From CAJPPJ01 sp963545265 (GTDB taxonomy: Bacteria > Bacillota_I > Bacilli_A > RF39 > UBA660), in the NCBI GenBank assembly GCA_963545265.1, contig CAUUHY010000001.1, positions 1 through 64,000 of the forward strand: 64,000 nucleotides of DNA, in the 5' to 3' direction. The translations under genes and the position numbers were made by a program. Shown in pieces: positions 1 to 9,111 of the stretch. Under the pieces are notes generated by a model. The model did no database searches. It saw only the letters and a program-made list of their open reading frames with translations, and was not told the origin of the DNA. Positions within the stretch are counted from its first letter, which is position 1. Every line of letters starts with the position of its first letter.

Positions 1-1
1 G

Positions 2-1462
2 CTATTTTATTTATTAATAATTAATTGGTTTTATGAAATTCTTTTTTTTGTACTAATATTTTTTAGTATTATTTCTTTAGCTTTTATATTTCGCTTGATT
101 TATGATGAAAAGGAAGAAGGTTCTTATAAGCTTATTTGGATATTTATTTTGTTTTTTATACCAATATTTGGATCGTGGTTATATTTTTCTTCTGCTAATA
201 AGAAAACTTCAAAGCCTATAATTAAAAAAATAGAAAAAGGTAAAAAAGATGTAAAATTTAAAGTTTTACCTAATAAAAATGTAGAAGAAGAACTAAAAAA
301 AGAGGATAAGCTTATATATGATATATTTAGTTATGTAACTAAATATACTAATACTAATATAAATTATGTTGAATATTCTAAATATTACTCTTTAGGAGAT
401 GAGATGTATTTAGATATGATAAAAGAATTAGAAAAAGCAGAAAAATTTATATTTTTAGAATATTTTATATTATCTAAAGGTAAATTTTTAAATTCGATTA
501 TGAAAATATTAGAAAAAAAAGTTAAAGAAAATGTAGACGTTAGAATTTTATATGACGATTTTGGCAGCATGACTACATATTCTTTTAAAAATATTTTTAT
601 ATTAAATAAAAAAGGAATAAAGTGTAATGTTTTTAATCCAGTTACTTTTATAACTGCATCTTTAAATAATAGAGACCATAGAAAGATGATGATAATAGAT
701 AATAAAGTAGCATTTAGTGGAGGAATAAATATAGCGGATGAGTATATTAATGAAAAAGTTAGGTTTGGTCATTGGAAAGATATAGGCTTTCAAATAAGAG
801 GGAAAGCAGTAGAAAATTATACATATATGTTTATGGAATTTTGGAATGCATATTCAAAAAATAAACTTACTGATATTATTTTTAAAGATATTAATATTAC
901 TAGTAAAAAAGACGGATATATTCTTTCTTATTATGATTCTCCAAATTATAAAGAAGAAATAACTAATAATTTATATATAAAATTATTAAATAATAGTAAA
1001 AAATATGCTTGGTTTTATACTCCGTATTTAATGGTTAATGAAAAATTAAAAAAAGCACTGAAATCTGCAGTTAAAAGAGGTGTTGATGTAAAAATATATA
1101 TACCTAAAATCCCAGATAAGAAAATAGCGTATAAAATGACATTAAGTTATGCTATTGAATTAGCTAAAGAAGGTATAGAAATATTAACGTATACACCAGG
1201 ATTTTTACATGCCAAAGCAGTATTGATAGATGATATATTAGCATGTATTGGAACAGTTAATTTAGATTATAGAAGTTTGTTTTTAACTTTTGAATCCAAT
1301 TCGATTTTTTATAAAAATGAAATAATTAAAGATTTAAAAAAGGACTTTTTAACAACTTATAAAAAGTGTTCTAAATTATCTAAAAAAGTGATTAGAAAGA
1401 ACGAAAGAATAACTAATAAGATAATAAATAAAATATTAAGATTTCTATCTCCTTTATTTTAA
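2..1462 (+). CDS. cls: Cardiolipin synthase (phospholipase D family), 5' end outside window
   Basis: The reading frame is open from base 2, so the gene starts before the window; an in-frame TTG at 95 would cut off the first membrane segment and is not a credible start. The visible part has two hydrophobic N-terminal segments, then two PLD domains each with an HxKxxxxD motif (HRKMMIID and HAKAVLID, about residues 195-202 and 372-379 counted from base 95), which are the catalytic His/Lys/Asp pair of the family. Known role: condenses phosphatidylglycerol into cardiolipin at the membrane. The next gene follows immediately, suggesting an operon. Confidence in family is high; the exact lipid product is not proven. 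Confidence 0.93.
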   Translation, partial: LFYLLIINWFYEILFFVLIFFSIISLAFIFRLIYDEKEEGSYKLIWIFILFFIPIFGSWLYFSSANKKTSKPIIKKIEKGKKDVKFKVLPNKNVEEELKKEDKLIYDIFSYVTKYTNTNINYVEYSKYYSLGDEMYLDMIKELEKAEKFIFLEYFILSKGKFLNSIMKILEKKVKENVDVRILYDDFGSMTTYSFKNIFILNKKGIKCNVFNPVTFITASLNNRDHRKMMIIDNKVAFSGGINIADEYINEKVRFGHWKDIGFQIRGKAVENYTYMFMEFWNAYSKNKLTDIIFKDINITSKKDGYILSYYDSPNYKEEITNNLYIKLLNNSKKYAWFYTPYLMVNEKLKKALKSAVKRGVDVKIYIPKIPDKKIAYKMTLSYAIELAKEGIEILTYTPGFLHAKAVLIDDILACIGTVNLDYRSLFLTFESNSIFYKNEIIKDLKKDFLTTYKKCSKLSKKVIRKNERITNKIINKILRFLSPLF

Positions 1463-1497
1463 TGTATAATAGGTTTAGTTTATTTGGGAATAATATA

Positions 1498-2166
1498 ATG
1501 AAAAATAAATTTTTAAAGAATTATGATGAATTTTTTTGGATTTTTATAATAGGAAGTTTTATAGGATTTATTCATGAAAATTTATTAATGATTTTCAAAG
1601 GACAAATGGAATTAAGACAAGGTCTTATATATGAACCTTTAATTCCAGTTTATGGAATTGGTTTTTTGATTTTGTATATAATTTATTCAATTAGTAATCT
1701 AAGTAAAGATAATAATTTGTTGTCTATATTAAAAGGTTTTATCTTGGGATTTCTAGGTGGTGGAATAATAGAATATGTATTTTCTTTTTTACAAGAGAAA
1801 CTATTTGGAACCATATCTTGGGATTATTCTTATTTATCATTTAATTTTGATGGTAGAACAAGTTTGTTTCACATGATTTTTTGGGGTATATTAGGACTTT
1901 TCTTTTCTCTTTTTATAATACCTTTGATAGATAAACTTCTAAGAAATATTTCAAATTACAAATGGATTACAAGAATAATAACTTATATTTTAATATTTGA
2001 TTGCACTATATCTTTTTTAGCTTGTTATAGACAAAATGAAAGAAGATATAATAAAGAAGCAAGTAATATTTTGGAAACATTATTAGATAAGTATTATCCA
2101 GATAAATATTTAAATAGCATTTTTAATAATGCTAAAGTAGTGAAAGGAAAAGGTAATGGAAAATAA
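1498..2166 (+). CDS. PF06541-type integral membrane protein (putative ABC transporter permease, CmpB-like)
   Basis: About 222 residues with several membrane segments. It carries the family signatures: E..LR.GLIYxPLIPVYGIG near the N-terminus and GGGIIEYVFSFLQEKLFGT...WDYS...FNFDGRTSL...WGILG in the middle. Pfam PF06541 proteins are called putative ABC permeases, but no transport function is established as far as I know. An ATG at 1462 overlaps the previous stop by one base but has no ribosome site; the ATG at 1498 follows a weak GGGA and gives the usual compact N-terminus, so I chose it. It lies between cls and an unknown gene, probably in one transcript. Confidence 0.78.
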   Translation: MKNKFLKNYDEFFWIFIIGSFIGFIHENLLMIFKGQMELRQGLIYEPLIPVYGIGFLILYIIYSISNLSKDNNLLSILKGFILGFLGGGIIEYVFSFLQEKLFGTISWDYSYLSFNFDGRTSLFHMIFWGILGLFFSLFIIPLIDKLLRNISNYKWITRIITYILIFDCTISFLACYRQNERRYNKEASNILETLLDKYYPDKYLNSIFNNAKVVKGKGNGK

Positions 2167-3037
2167 GAAAATATCATATAAAGAGTTCAAAAAAAATATA
2201 GATGAATATTTAGAACGTTTAAAAATAACAGATGGTGTTAATGAAGAATTAAACAAAGAGTATTTATATCAAGAAATTAGAGATAACCTAGATTTATTAA
2301 AGGATGAAGAAGCAAGTATTAACGAAATAGAAATAACTGATAAGGATATTATATTAAGAAGTGGTAATTCTATATTTCATATTCATGTAGAAGATGAAGA
2401 AAAATTTAAAAATATTCATGTTTTATCATCAAAATTAGAAACATATAATACATCAAAATATTTAGTTAAAGATACGGCTTTAATAACTTTAGACAAAAAA
2501 ACAGGAGACTATACAGTTACTGATAATATCAGAGATGTAGTAAGAGATAGTCAAATGAAAAATAAAAATTGTAGTATTTATGCTATGTCTAAAATAAGGA
2601 ATTTTACAAAAGAAGGTTTACAAACTAGTGAAGTTATAATGAGTTCAAAAAGAACAATATTTTATGAAGAAGATATAGATTTTTATAGCTTTGGAGGAAC
2701 GTTACTTTTGAGTAATTCTGATCATATTACTGTTGCTAAAAGAGTATATTTTGACGTAATAAATTATAGTGAAATTAATAATAAAGGTAATGAAATATAT
2801 AGTGGATATCAAGAATTATCAAATAAAAATGGATATAGGAAATTTTTGGTAAAAGATAAAGTTTTGGGAAGAGAAGAAATAGATAAACTTAGTGAAGAAG
2901 AAATTAAAGATAAACTTTTAGCAGAAAAAGACAAAAAAATTAGAACATTATTGAAAAAACAATATACAGTAAATAGAGAAATATTTAATTTTAAAAATGC
3001 TAAGTTAAAGTCAGCAGCCATCTTAAAAAGAAAATAA
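2156..3037 (+). CDS. Conserved-looking hypothetical protein, 293 aa
   Basis: I do not recognise this protein. It has no signal peptide or membrane segment, is rich in Lys/Glu/Asp, and has a middle part of alternating beta-type stretches (about residues 50-215) followed by a charged helical C-terminus. It overlaps the preceding membrane-protein gene by 11 bases and has a purine-rich site (AAAGGAAAAGG) ahead of ATG, so translation is probably coupled. A clear terminator follows the stop. Likely cytoplasmic and expressed with cls and the PF06541 gene; no function is proposed. Confidence 0.7.
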   Translation: MENKKISYKEFKKNIDEYLERLKITDGVNEELNKEYLYQEIRDNLDLLKDEEASINEIEITDKDIILRSGNSIFHIHVEDEEKFKNIHVLSSKLETYNTSKYLVKDTALITLDKKTGDYTVTDNIRDVVRDSQMKNKNCSIYAMSKIRNFTKEGLQTSEVIMSSKRTIFYEEDIDFYSFGGTLLLSNSDHITVAKRVYFDVINYSEINNKGNEIYSGYQELSNKNGYRKFLVKDKVLGREEIDKLSEEEIKDKLLAEKDKKIRTLLKKQYTVNREIFNFKNAKLKSAAILKRK

Positions 3038-3066
3038 AAATACTTGGAATGGTATTTTTTTCTTTA
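3036..3066 (+). terminator. Rho-independent terminator after the cls operon
   Basis: Stem AAAAATAC / GTATTTTT with an 8-base loop, followed by a T-rich tract. It overlaps the stop codon and ends the operon begun by cls. Confidence 0.75.
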
Positions 3067-3094
3067 TTGACAAAAAAAATAAAAATTATATACT
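3067..3094 (+). promoter_or_regulatory. Sigma-A-type promoter
   Basis: TTGACA at 3067-3072 and TATACT at 3089-3094 with a 16-base spacer, directly after a terminator and 25 bases before the next start codon. Confidence 0.7.
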
Positions 3095-3118
3095 AACTTT
3101 TATATATTTGGAGATGAA

Positions 3119-3490
3119 ATGGAAACGATAAGTGAAAGAATAGAAAAACTAAAAAAGTATCATCATAAATTAATAGATAAACTATTAAAATTATATATTT
3201 ATGAAGAATCTAGTAAATATATAGATAAACTTTTTGAAATAAAATTGAATGATTTTAAGAGTTTGGATAAATTAAGATGTTTAGATATGAGTAATAGAGA
3301 TTATTTAATAGTAAGTGTTATGGATCAGTATAAAAAACATGTAGATAAAGAATTTTTAAAAGAAGATTTATATAGGAAAATTTGTAATCGTTATGATTTA
3401 TATATAGATGAAAAAACATTTAATAAAAACAATAATAGTTATTCTAAAAACAAAATGAAAAAAATTAATATTAAAAAAACAGATAATTAA
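3119..3490 (+). CDS. Small hypothetical protein, 123 aa
   Basis: Not recognised. It is a Lys/Glu/Tyr-rich, mostly helical, predicted cytoplasmic protein with a strongly basic Asn/Lys tail (last 25 residues). Start chosen at ATG 3119, which follows GGAG at a sensible distance and has its own TTGACA/TATACT promoter. It stands alone: another promoter lies in the 50 bases before the next gene. The regular spacing of hydrophobic residues in the first 40 residues suggests a helical bundle or coiled coil. Confidence 0.6.
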   Translation: METISERIEKLKKYHHKLIDKLLKLYIYEESSKYIDKLFEIKLNDFKSLDKLRCLDMSNRDYLIVSVMDQYKKHVDKEFLKEDLYRKICNRYDLYIDEKTFNKNNNSYSKNKMKKINIKKTDN

Positions 3491-3515
3491 GATATTTATA
3501 AATATTGTATTAAGG

Positions 3516-3524
3516 TGCTATAAT
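3516..3524 (+). promoter_or_regulatory. Extended -10 promoter for the gltX operon
   Basis: TGCTATAAT (TGn plus TATAAT at 3519-3524), 18 bases before the AT-rich stretch that would be the -35. It lies 19 bases before the ATG of the next gene, which has a GAGG ribosome site. Confidence 0.6.
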
Positions 3525-3542
3525 ATATAAATAGAGGTTAAT

Positions 3543-4181
3543 ATGGAAGATGATATACTTATAACGCCTACAAATGAGAGTATTGATAATATTACTAAAA
3601 AAGAAGACGTAGTAGAATTTACTGATATGGATAATTTTATTCAAAACAACGATTCTGTTAATGAAACTATAGTGTTTAAAGAAAAACAAGTTGAAGAAGA
3701 AATTAATCCTACCGAGATTAATATTGAAAGCGTTAAAAGAAAGAAAATAGATTATTATTTTATAATAAATATAGCTATATTTATAACAATATTTATAGTT
3801 TTGTTAACTGGAATATTAAATGCTAACAATATAAGAGTAAGAATATCAAAAAAATATTGTGAATATTTAAAAACTGCAGATTATAAAAAAATAGAAGAGT
3901 ATACTAATAATAAAAATAATTTTTATATAAATGAATTAGAAGATGTTAACAAAAATAATATTACTTGTATAGTTATAGATACAGGAGAAGAATTAAAAGA
4001 AGAAGATATAAAGTTATTAAATAAGCAGAAACTTTTTGATAAGAAAATAACTAAAGCTTATAGAGTTTTAATTAATTATAAATTGAATAGCAAAGAAGAT
4101 AATTTTGAAAATAAAAAAAGTTTGGTTATAGTTAAAGTTGATAATAACTGGAAGTTATTAAACCCTAATAACTATAATTAA
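3543..4181 (+). CDS. Membrane-anchored protein with extracytoplasmic NTF2-like domain (paralogue 1 of 3)
   Basis: Acidic, probably disordered N-terminus of about 65 residues, one membrane helix at about 71-93 with basic residues on its inner side (KRKK), then a C-terminal domain of about 110 residues on the outside. The C-terminal end (KAYRVLINY...KKSLVIVKVDNNWKLLN) has the same pattern as the proteins at 7021 and 39326: a helix-turn with ELKEED, a Tyr-containing strand, then a strand ending in a Trp. The fold resembles NTF2/DUF4878-like lipoprotein domains (inference). First gene of the gltX operon, ending 12 bases before the gltX start. Function unknown. Confidence 0.65.
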   Translation: MEDDILITPTNESIDNITKKEDVVEFTDMDNFIQNNDSVNETIVFKEKQVEEEINPTEINIESVKRKKIDYYFIINIAIFITIFIVLLTGILNANNIRVRISKKYCEYLKTADYKKIEEYTNNKNNFYINELEDVNKNNITCIVIDTGEELKEEDIKLLNKQKLFDKKITKAYRVLINYKLNSKEDNFENKKSLVIVKVDNNWKLLNPNNYN

Positions 4182-4193
4182 TTGGAGGAAAAA

Positions 4194-5642
4194 ATGATGG
4201 ATAACAATAAAAAAATTAGAACAAGATTTGCACCAAGTCCAACAGGTTTTATGCATATCGGAAATTTAAGAAGCGCTTTGTTTGAATATTTAGTTGCAAA
4301 ACATGAAAATGGAGATTTTATACTTAGAATAGAAGATACTGATCAAACAAGACAAAAAGAAGGCGCAGTAGAGTTTATTTATAAAACTTTAGATTTGTGT
4401 AATTTAAATATAGATGAAGGTCCTAATAATCCAAAAGATTGTGGACCATATATCCAAAGTGAAAGAAAAGATATTTATTTAAAATATGCTGAAGAATTAG
4501 TAGAAAAGGGAGAAGCATACTACTGTTTTTGTGGTGAAGATAGGTTAAAAGAATTAAGAGAAGAAGCAGAACTTATGAAGGTTACATTTATGTATGATGG
4601 TAAATGTAAAAATATACCTTTAGAAGAAGCTAAAAAAAGAGTAGCTAATAATGAAGCATATGTTATTAGACAAAAGATGCCAAAAGAAGGTGTTACTTCT
4701 TATGAAGATTTAGTATATGGAAAAATATCAGTTGAAAATAAACTTTTAGAAGATCAAATTTTAATTAAAAGTGATGGTTTTCCAACATATAATTTTGCTA
4801 ATGTAATAGATGATCATTTGATGAATATTACTCATGTAGTTAGAGGAAACGAATACTTATCTTCAACTCCTAAATATTTATTACTTTATAAATCTTTTGG
4901 ATGGGAATCACCAGTTTATATTCACTTACCTCATATTATAAGAGAAGACGGACATAAGTTATCTAAGAGAAATGGGGATGCAAGCTTTATGGATTTATAT
5001 GAAGCTGGTTATTTACCTGAAGCTATAATAAATTATTTAGCACTTTTAGGTTGGACGCATCCGGATAATAAAGAAATATTTACGCTAGAAGAATTAACAA
5101 GAGATTGGGACAGTACTAGAATAAGTAAATCTCCTGCAGTATATGATATAAAAAAATTAAGATGGATAAATTCTCATTATATTAAAAAAATGACTTTTGA
5201 AAAATTTAAAGAATGGATTATACCTTTTATAACTAAAAAATATTCTTTAGATGATAAAGATGAATCTTGGATAAATAGATTACTTGAAATTTATCAACAA
5301 CATATATCTTATGGTGAAGAAATAATAGAAGAAATTTCAATATTTTTTGAAGATATAGATAATATTAATGAAGAAGCAAAAGAAATTTTAAAAGAAGAAG
5401 CATCTATTAAAACAGTTGAATCTTTTAAAAAACATATAGAAGAATTAGAAAATTTTACTGAAGAAAATATAGTAGAAATTATTAACAAAGTAAAAGAAGA
5501 AACAGGTAATAAAGGAAAAAGTTTATTTATGCCTATAAGAATAGTAAGTAGTGGTTTGATGCATGGACCTGAATTATCTGCAACTATATATTTACTAGGA
5601 AAAGAAAAGGTATTAAAAAGGTTAAATAATGAAAATTTATAA
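4194..5642 (+). CDS. gltX: Glutamate--tRNA ligase
   Basis: Class I aminoacyl-tRNA synthetase that charges tRNA-Glu (in Bacilli usually also tRNA-Gln). 482 residues, normal for the family. The ATP-binding HIGH element is in PSPTGFMHIGNLRSALF (about 15-31), and the KMSKS element is KLSKRNGD (about 255-262). The Zn-like cysteines (CFCGED...KC) sit around residues 111-138. An upstream TTG at 4182 is in frame but lies on the GGAGG ribosome site, so ATG 4194 is the start. The 3' end overlaps cysS by 14 bases, as expected for the conserved Bacilli gltX-cysS order. Confidence 0.97.
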   Translation: MMDNNKKIRTRFAPSPTGFMHIGNLRSALFEYLVAKHENGDFILRIEDTDQTRQKEGAVEFIYKTLDLCNLNIDEGPNNPKDCGPYIQSERKDIYLKYAEELVEKGEAYYCFCGEDRLKELREEAELMKVTFMYDGKCKNIPLEEAKKRVANNEAYVIRQKMPKEGVTSYEDLVYGKISVENKLLEDQILIKSDGFPTYNFANVIDDHLMNITHVVRGNEYLSSTPKYLLLYKSFGWESPVYIHLPHIIREDGHKLSKRNGDASFMDLYEAGYLPEAIINYLALLGWTHPDNKEIFTLEELTRDWDSTRISKSPAVYDIKKLRWINSHYIKKMTFEKFKEWIIPFITKKYSLDDKDESWINRLLEIYQQHISYGEEIIEEISIFFEDIDNINEEAKEILKEEASIKTVESFKKHIEELENFTEENIVEIINKVKEETGNKGKSLFMPIRIVSSGLMHGPELSATIYLLGKEKVLKRLNNENL

Positions 5643-7017
5643 TACTCTTACAAAAAAACAAGAAGAATTTATTCCTCATCAAGAAAACATAGTTAATTTA
5701 TATACTTGTGGACCTACAGTATATAGTTATGCACATATTGGTAATTTAAGAACTTATATTTTTGAAGATATATTAGAAAAATCATTGAAATTTTTGGGAT
5801 ATGATGTAAGAAGAGTAATGAATATTACCGATATAGGTCATTTAGAAAATGATTCTGATACTGGTGAAGATAAAATGCAAAGAGCTGCTCTTAAAGAACA
5901 TAAAAAAGTATCAGAAATAGCAGATTTTTATACAAATAAGTTTGTAGAAGATTGTGAAAGTTTGAATATTAAAATTCCTAAAATATTTGAAAAAGCTAGT
6001 GATAATATTCCTTTTACTATAAAAATGATTGAAAAAATTATTGAAAATGGTTATGGATATGTATCAAACAATAATGTTTATTTCGATGTTAAAAAATTTT
6101 CTTCTTACTATGAACTTCCAGGTAATAGAAATAATCAACAAGTAGGAGTTCGAGAAACTGTCGATTATGATTATAATAAAAAGAATCAAGAAGACTTTGC
6201 ATTATGGTTTACAGATTCTAAATTTAAAAACCAAGAAATGAAATGGGATTCTCCTTGGGGTTATGGATATCCTGGATGGCATATTGAATGTAGTGGTTTA
6301 GCTATTAAAAATTTAGGTGAATATTTAGACATTCATTGTGGAGGAGTAGATAATATATTTCCACATCACACTAACGAAATAGCTCAATCAGAAGCATATT
6401 TAGGGCATAAATGGTGTAATTATTTTATGCATGGAGAACACTTGAATTTAAAAAATGCAAAAATGAGTAAATCTTTAGGAAATGTAATAACTGTTGATAC
6501 ATTAAAAGAAGATAATATAGATCCGCTTGCATATCGTTTAACATGTTTACAAAGTCATTATAGATCACAATTAGTTTTAGATTTAAAAGAAATAAAGAAA
6601 AATGTTAATTTATTAAATAGATTAAGAAATAAGATTAAAAAATTAGAAGATAAAGAAGATGTGTCAGAAAATGTAATAAAAGAATATTTAGATCAATTTA
6701 AAGATGCAATAAACAATGATTTAAATACATCTCTTATGTTAAAAACAATGTATGATGTTTTGAAAAGTAATATATCTGATTCTAACAAAATATATTTATT
6801 AAAAGAATTTGATAAGGTTTTAAGTTTAGATTTATTTAAAGAAGAAGAAATAGATAAAGAATTAGTTAAATATATAGAAGAAAAAATTGAAGAAAGGAAT
6901 AAAGCTAAGATTGAAAAAAATTATCAATTAGCAGATGAAATAAGAGAAGAATTAAAAGAAAAAAATATAATTTTAAAAGATACAAAAGAAAAAACTTTGT
7001 ATGAGATAGTGAGGTAA
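5629..7017 (+). CDS. cysS: Cysteine--tRNA ligase
   Basis: Class I synthetase for tRNA-Cys, 462 residues, standard length. Signature CGPTVYSYAHIGNLRTY (HIG at 36-38), Zn ligands C27, C221, H246 and E250 (PGWHIECSG and FPHHTNE), and KMSKS at 278-282. It overlaps gltX by 14 bases, which implies translational coupling, and is followed after 3 bases by a small membrane-protein gene. cysE, which lies between gltX and cysS in Bacillus subtilis, is absent. Confidence 0.97.
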   Translation: MKIYNTLTKKQEEFIPHQENIVNLYTCGPTVYSYAHIGNLRTYIFEDILEKSLKFLGYDVRRVMNITDIGHLENDSDTGEDKMQRAALKEHKKVSEIADFYTNKFVEDCESLNIKIPKIFEKASDNIPFTIKMIEKIIENGYGYVSNNNVYFDVKKFSSYYELPGNRNNQQVGVRETVDYDYNKKNQEDFALWFTDSKFKNQEMKWDSPWGYGYPGWHIECSGLAIKNLGEYLDIHCGGVDNIFPHHTNEIAQSEAYLGHKWCNYFMHGEHLNLKNAKMSKSLGNVITVDTLKEDNIDPLAYRLTCLQSHYRSQLVLDLKEIKKNVNLLNRLRNKIKKLEDKEDVSENVIKEYLDQFKDAINNDLNTSLMLKTMYDVLKSNISDSNKIYLLKEFDKVLSLDLFKEEEIDKELVKYIEEKIEERNKAKIEKNYQLADEIREELKEKNIILKDTKEKTLYEIVR

Positions 7018-7020
7018 AAT

Positions 7021-7479
7021 ATGAAAAGAATGGATAGAATGATTACAGTATTATTAGTTGCTTTAGTTGTAGCAGTATTGTCTATAACTGCAATTATAAT
7101 ATTTAATAGAAATACTTATAAAACTCCAATAAAAAAATTATATGAAGCAATAAATGAAAAAAATGTAGATAAGTTAGCTAATAGTTACCATAATTGTTTA
7201 TCAAAAAATGAAGCATTTAAAACTGAATTAGAAAGTCAAATAGCTCCGATAAAAAATTATAATTTTAAATATGAATATTCTATAAAAACAGCAAGATTAT
7301 TATCTAAAAAAGAGTTAGAAGAATATAAAAATAATTATAAATATGTATGTAAAACAGATGTAGAAAAAGCTTATGAAGTAGAAGTTTCACAGACAACTAT
7401 AGTAAACAACGAAAAATCAACAGATAATAAAAAAATATTAGTAGGTCTTATTGATGGAAAATGGTACCTTATTAAATAA
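7021..7479 (+). CDS. Membrane-anchored protein with extracytoplasmic NTF2-like domain (paralogue 2 of 3)
   Basis: 152 residues: a very short basic cytoplasmic start, one membrane helix at about 9-31, then an outside domain that begins TPIKKLYEAINEKNVDKLA, typical of NTF2/DUF4878-like domains that start with a helix and an (I/L)..A..K....L pattern. Its end, KAYEVEV...KKILVGLIDGKWYLIK, matches the proteins at 3543 and 39326, as does the preceding LLSKKELEEYKNN. It sits between cysS and mrnC and overlaps mrnC by 26 bases. Substrate or partner unknown. Confidence 0.68.
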   Translation: MKRMDRMITVLLVALVVAVLSITAIIIFNRNTYKTPIKKLYEAINEKNVDKLANSYHNCLSKNEAFKTELESQIAPIKNYNFKYEYSIKTARLLSKKELEEYKNNYKYVCKTDVEKAYEVEVSQTTIVNNEKSTDNKKILVGLIDGKWYLIK

Positions 7480-7864
7480 CAAAAATTTATTAGAAGTTAA
7501 TCCTTTGGTTTTTGCATATATAGGAGATTCTATATATGAAGTTTTTATTAGAGAACAAAATATTAATAAAGGTATTTGTAAAATAAATGATTTAGCAAAA
7601 GAAACATTGAAGTATGTTAACGCTAAATCACAAGCATATTTTCTAAAAGAAATGATCGATAACGAGATATTAGATTTCGAAGAAATAAATATTGTCAAAA
7701 GAGCAAGAAATTCTAAGTCTAATCATAAGCCAAAAAGTTGTGATATAGTAACATATAAACATGCTACTGCATTAGAAAGTTTAATTGGATACTTATATTT
7801 TAAAGATAAAAATAGATTAGAATATATTTTAAATTATATATACAAAATAAAAATCAGTATTTAA
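7454..7864 (+). CDS. mrnC: Mini-ribonuclease III
   Basis: Short RNase III-like enzyme lacking the dsRNA-binding domain, 136 residues. In Bacilli it matures 23S rRNA ends. The metal-binding motif region is FAYIGDSIYEVFIRE near the N-terminus and the second acidic site is in ATALESLIGYLY near the C-terminus; RARNSKSNHKPKS in between is the characteristic basic segment. Start is ATG 7454, inside the 3' end of the previous gene; the in-frame TTG just before it is less likely. A terminator overlaps the stop codon. Position between cysS and rlmB matches the Bacilli order. Confidence 0.92.
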   Translation: MENGTLLNNKNLLEVNPLVFAYIGDSIYEVFIREQNINKGICKINDLAKETLKYVNAKSQAYFLKEMIDNEILDFEEINIVKRARNSKSNHKPKSCDIVTYKHATALESLIGYLYFKDKNRLEYILNYIYKIKISI

Positions 7865-7875
7865 CTGATTTTTTT
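7849..7875 (+). terminator. Rho-independent hairpin between mrnC and rlmB
   Basis: Stem AAAAATCAGT / ACTGATTTTT with a 5-base loop, ending in a run of seven T. It overlaps the mrnC stop. A TATAAT-like element (GATATAATAA, 7876-7885) follows, so rlmB may also be transcribed separately. Confidence 0.75.
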
Positions 7876-7902
7876 GATATAATAAAAACGGAGTAAATTT
7901 AT

Positions 7903-8604
7903 ATGTTAGTATGTGGAAGAAATGTAGCAAAAGAAATATTGCTAAAAGATAAAAAAATAAAAAAATGTTATTTGCAAGAAGGTTTTAAAGAAGAAACAAT
8001 ACTTTCTTTATTAGAAAAGAAAAAAATTAAAATTAATTATTTTGATAAAAATAATAAGGATGATTTTTTTAAAATGCCTCATCAAGGTATAATCTTAGAT
8101 ATTGAAGATTTTAAATATTCTCCTATCGAAGATTTAAATGTAGAAAATGCTAAAATTATTATTTTAGATCATTTAGAAGATCCTCATAATCTAGGCGCAA
8201 TAGTTAGAACAGTAGAAGCAGCTAATTTAACTGGAATTATTATTCCAAAAGATAGAGCAACTGATGTTAATTATACTGTTGTAAAAACAAGTGCAGGAGC
8301 AATAGAAAATGTAAAAATCTCTCAAGTAACTAATATTAATAGTACAATTTTAAAATTAAAAGAGTTAGGTTTTTGGATAGTTGGAACTACACTTGAAGCC
8401 CAAGAAGATTTTAAAAATATAGATTATTCTGGTAAGATTGCTGTAGTAATAGGAAACGAAGGAAAAGGAATAAGTGAATCCACAATCAAGCATTTAGATT
8501 TTAATGTAAAAATTCCTATGTATGGTACAACTAATAGTTTGAATGCATCAGTTGCAGCTGCTCTTATGATTTATGAAATTGTAAGAAAAGGCAAAGATGA
8601 ATAA
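7903..8604 (+). CDS. rlmB: 23S rRNA 2'-O-ribose guanosine methyltransferase (TrmH/SpoU family, RlmB-like)
   Basis: 233 residues with the three SPOUT motifs: motif 1 DPHNLGAIVRT (about 92-102), motif 2 IGNEGKGIS (about 184-192) and motif 3 SLNASVAAAL (about 207-216). The N-terminal 75 residues match the L30e-like substrate-binding domain (VCGRNVAKEIL). RlmB methylates G2251 in E. coli 23S rRNA; the Bacilli orthologue next to mrnC is named for this activity. It overlaps the sigma-factor gene by 8 bases. The yacP (rae1) gene usual between the two in Bacilli is missing. Confidence 0.9.
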   Translation: MLVCGRNVAKEILLKDKKIKKCYLQEGFKEETILSLLEKKKIKINYFDKNNKDDFFKMPHQGIILDIEDFKYSPIEDLNVENAKIIILDHLEDPHNLGAIVRTVEAANLTGIIIPKDRATDVNYTVVKTSAGAIENVKISQVTNINSTILKLKELGFWIVGTTLEAQEDFKNIDYSGKIAVVIGNEGKGISESTIKHLDFNVKIPMYGTTNSLNASVAAALMIYEIVRKGKDE

Positions 8605-9103
8605 AGATAAAAAATTATTAGAATATAAATATTTAGTAGTTAATTTAGCAAATAAATACATAAAACAATATTCATTTTATAAAAATGATTATGAAGATTT
8701 TTATCAAGAAGGAATGATTGGACTTAATGATGCAATAGATAAATATGATTTTAATGAAAAAGCAAGTTTTACAACTTTTGCATATATTTGTATTAGGGCA
8801 AGAATGAATAATTGGTTTAGAAAAAATCTTAATAATACTCTTTTAGAGATAAAAGAAGAAATAGAAGAAGATTTTGTTAGTGAAAATAGATTAGAAAATG
8901 ATATTGTTTTTATGAATTTAAAAGATAAGATAAAAGAATATAAGTTTAATTTAAGTTTAGATGATTCACAAATATTTGAATTGTATATTAACGACTTTAA
9001 TTCAAGAGAAATATCAGAACTTTTAGAAATTAAACAAAAAAGAGTAGAATATAAAATATTAAAAATAAAAAAAGATTTATTAAAAGAAGATATTAAAAAT
9101 TAG
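8597..9103 (+). CDS. sigH: Sigma-70 family sigma factor, SigH-like
   Basis: 168 residues. Region 2 is clear (DYEDFYQEGMIGLNDAIDKYD...ASFTTFAYICIRARMNNWFRK, about 29-75), with the aromatic residues that melt the -10 element, and a weaker region 4 helix-turn-helix is in the last 50 residues (SREISELLEIKQKRVEYKILKIKKDL). Gene order after rlmB is that of B. subtilis sigH, so an orthologue is likely, but the sequence is short and divergent. No sporulation gene was seen in this window, so the regulon may be competence, stress or division related (inference). Confidence 0.8.
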   Translation: MNKDKKLLEYKYLVVNLANKYIKQYSFYKNDYEDFYQEGMIGLNDAIDKYDFNEKASFTTFAYICIRARMNNWFRKNLNNTLLEIKEEIEEDFVSENRLENDIVFMNLKDKIKEYKFNLSLDDSQIFELYINDFNSREISELLEIKQKRVEYKILKIKKDLLKEDIKN

Positions 9104-9111
9104 GTGGGTAT

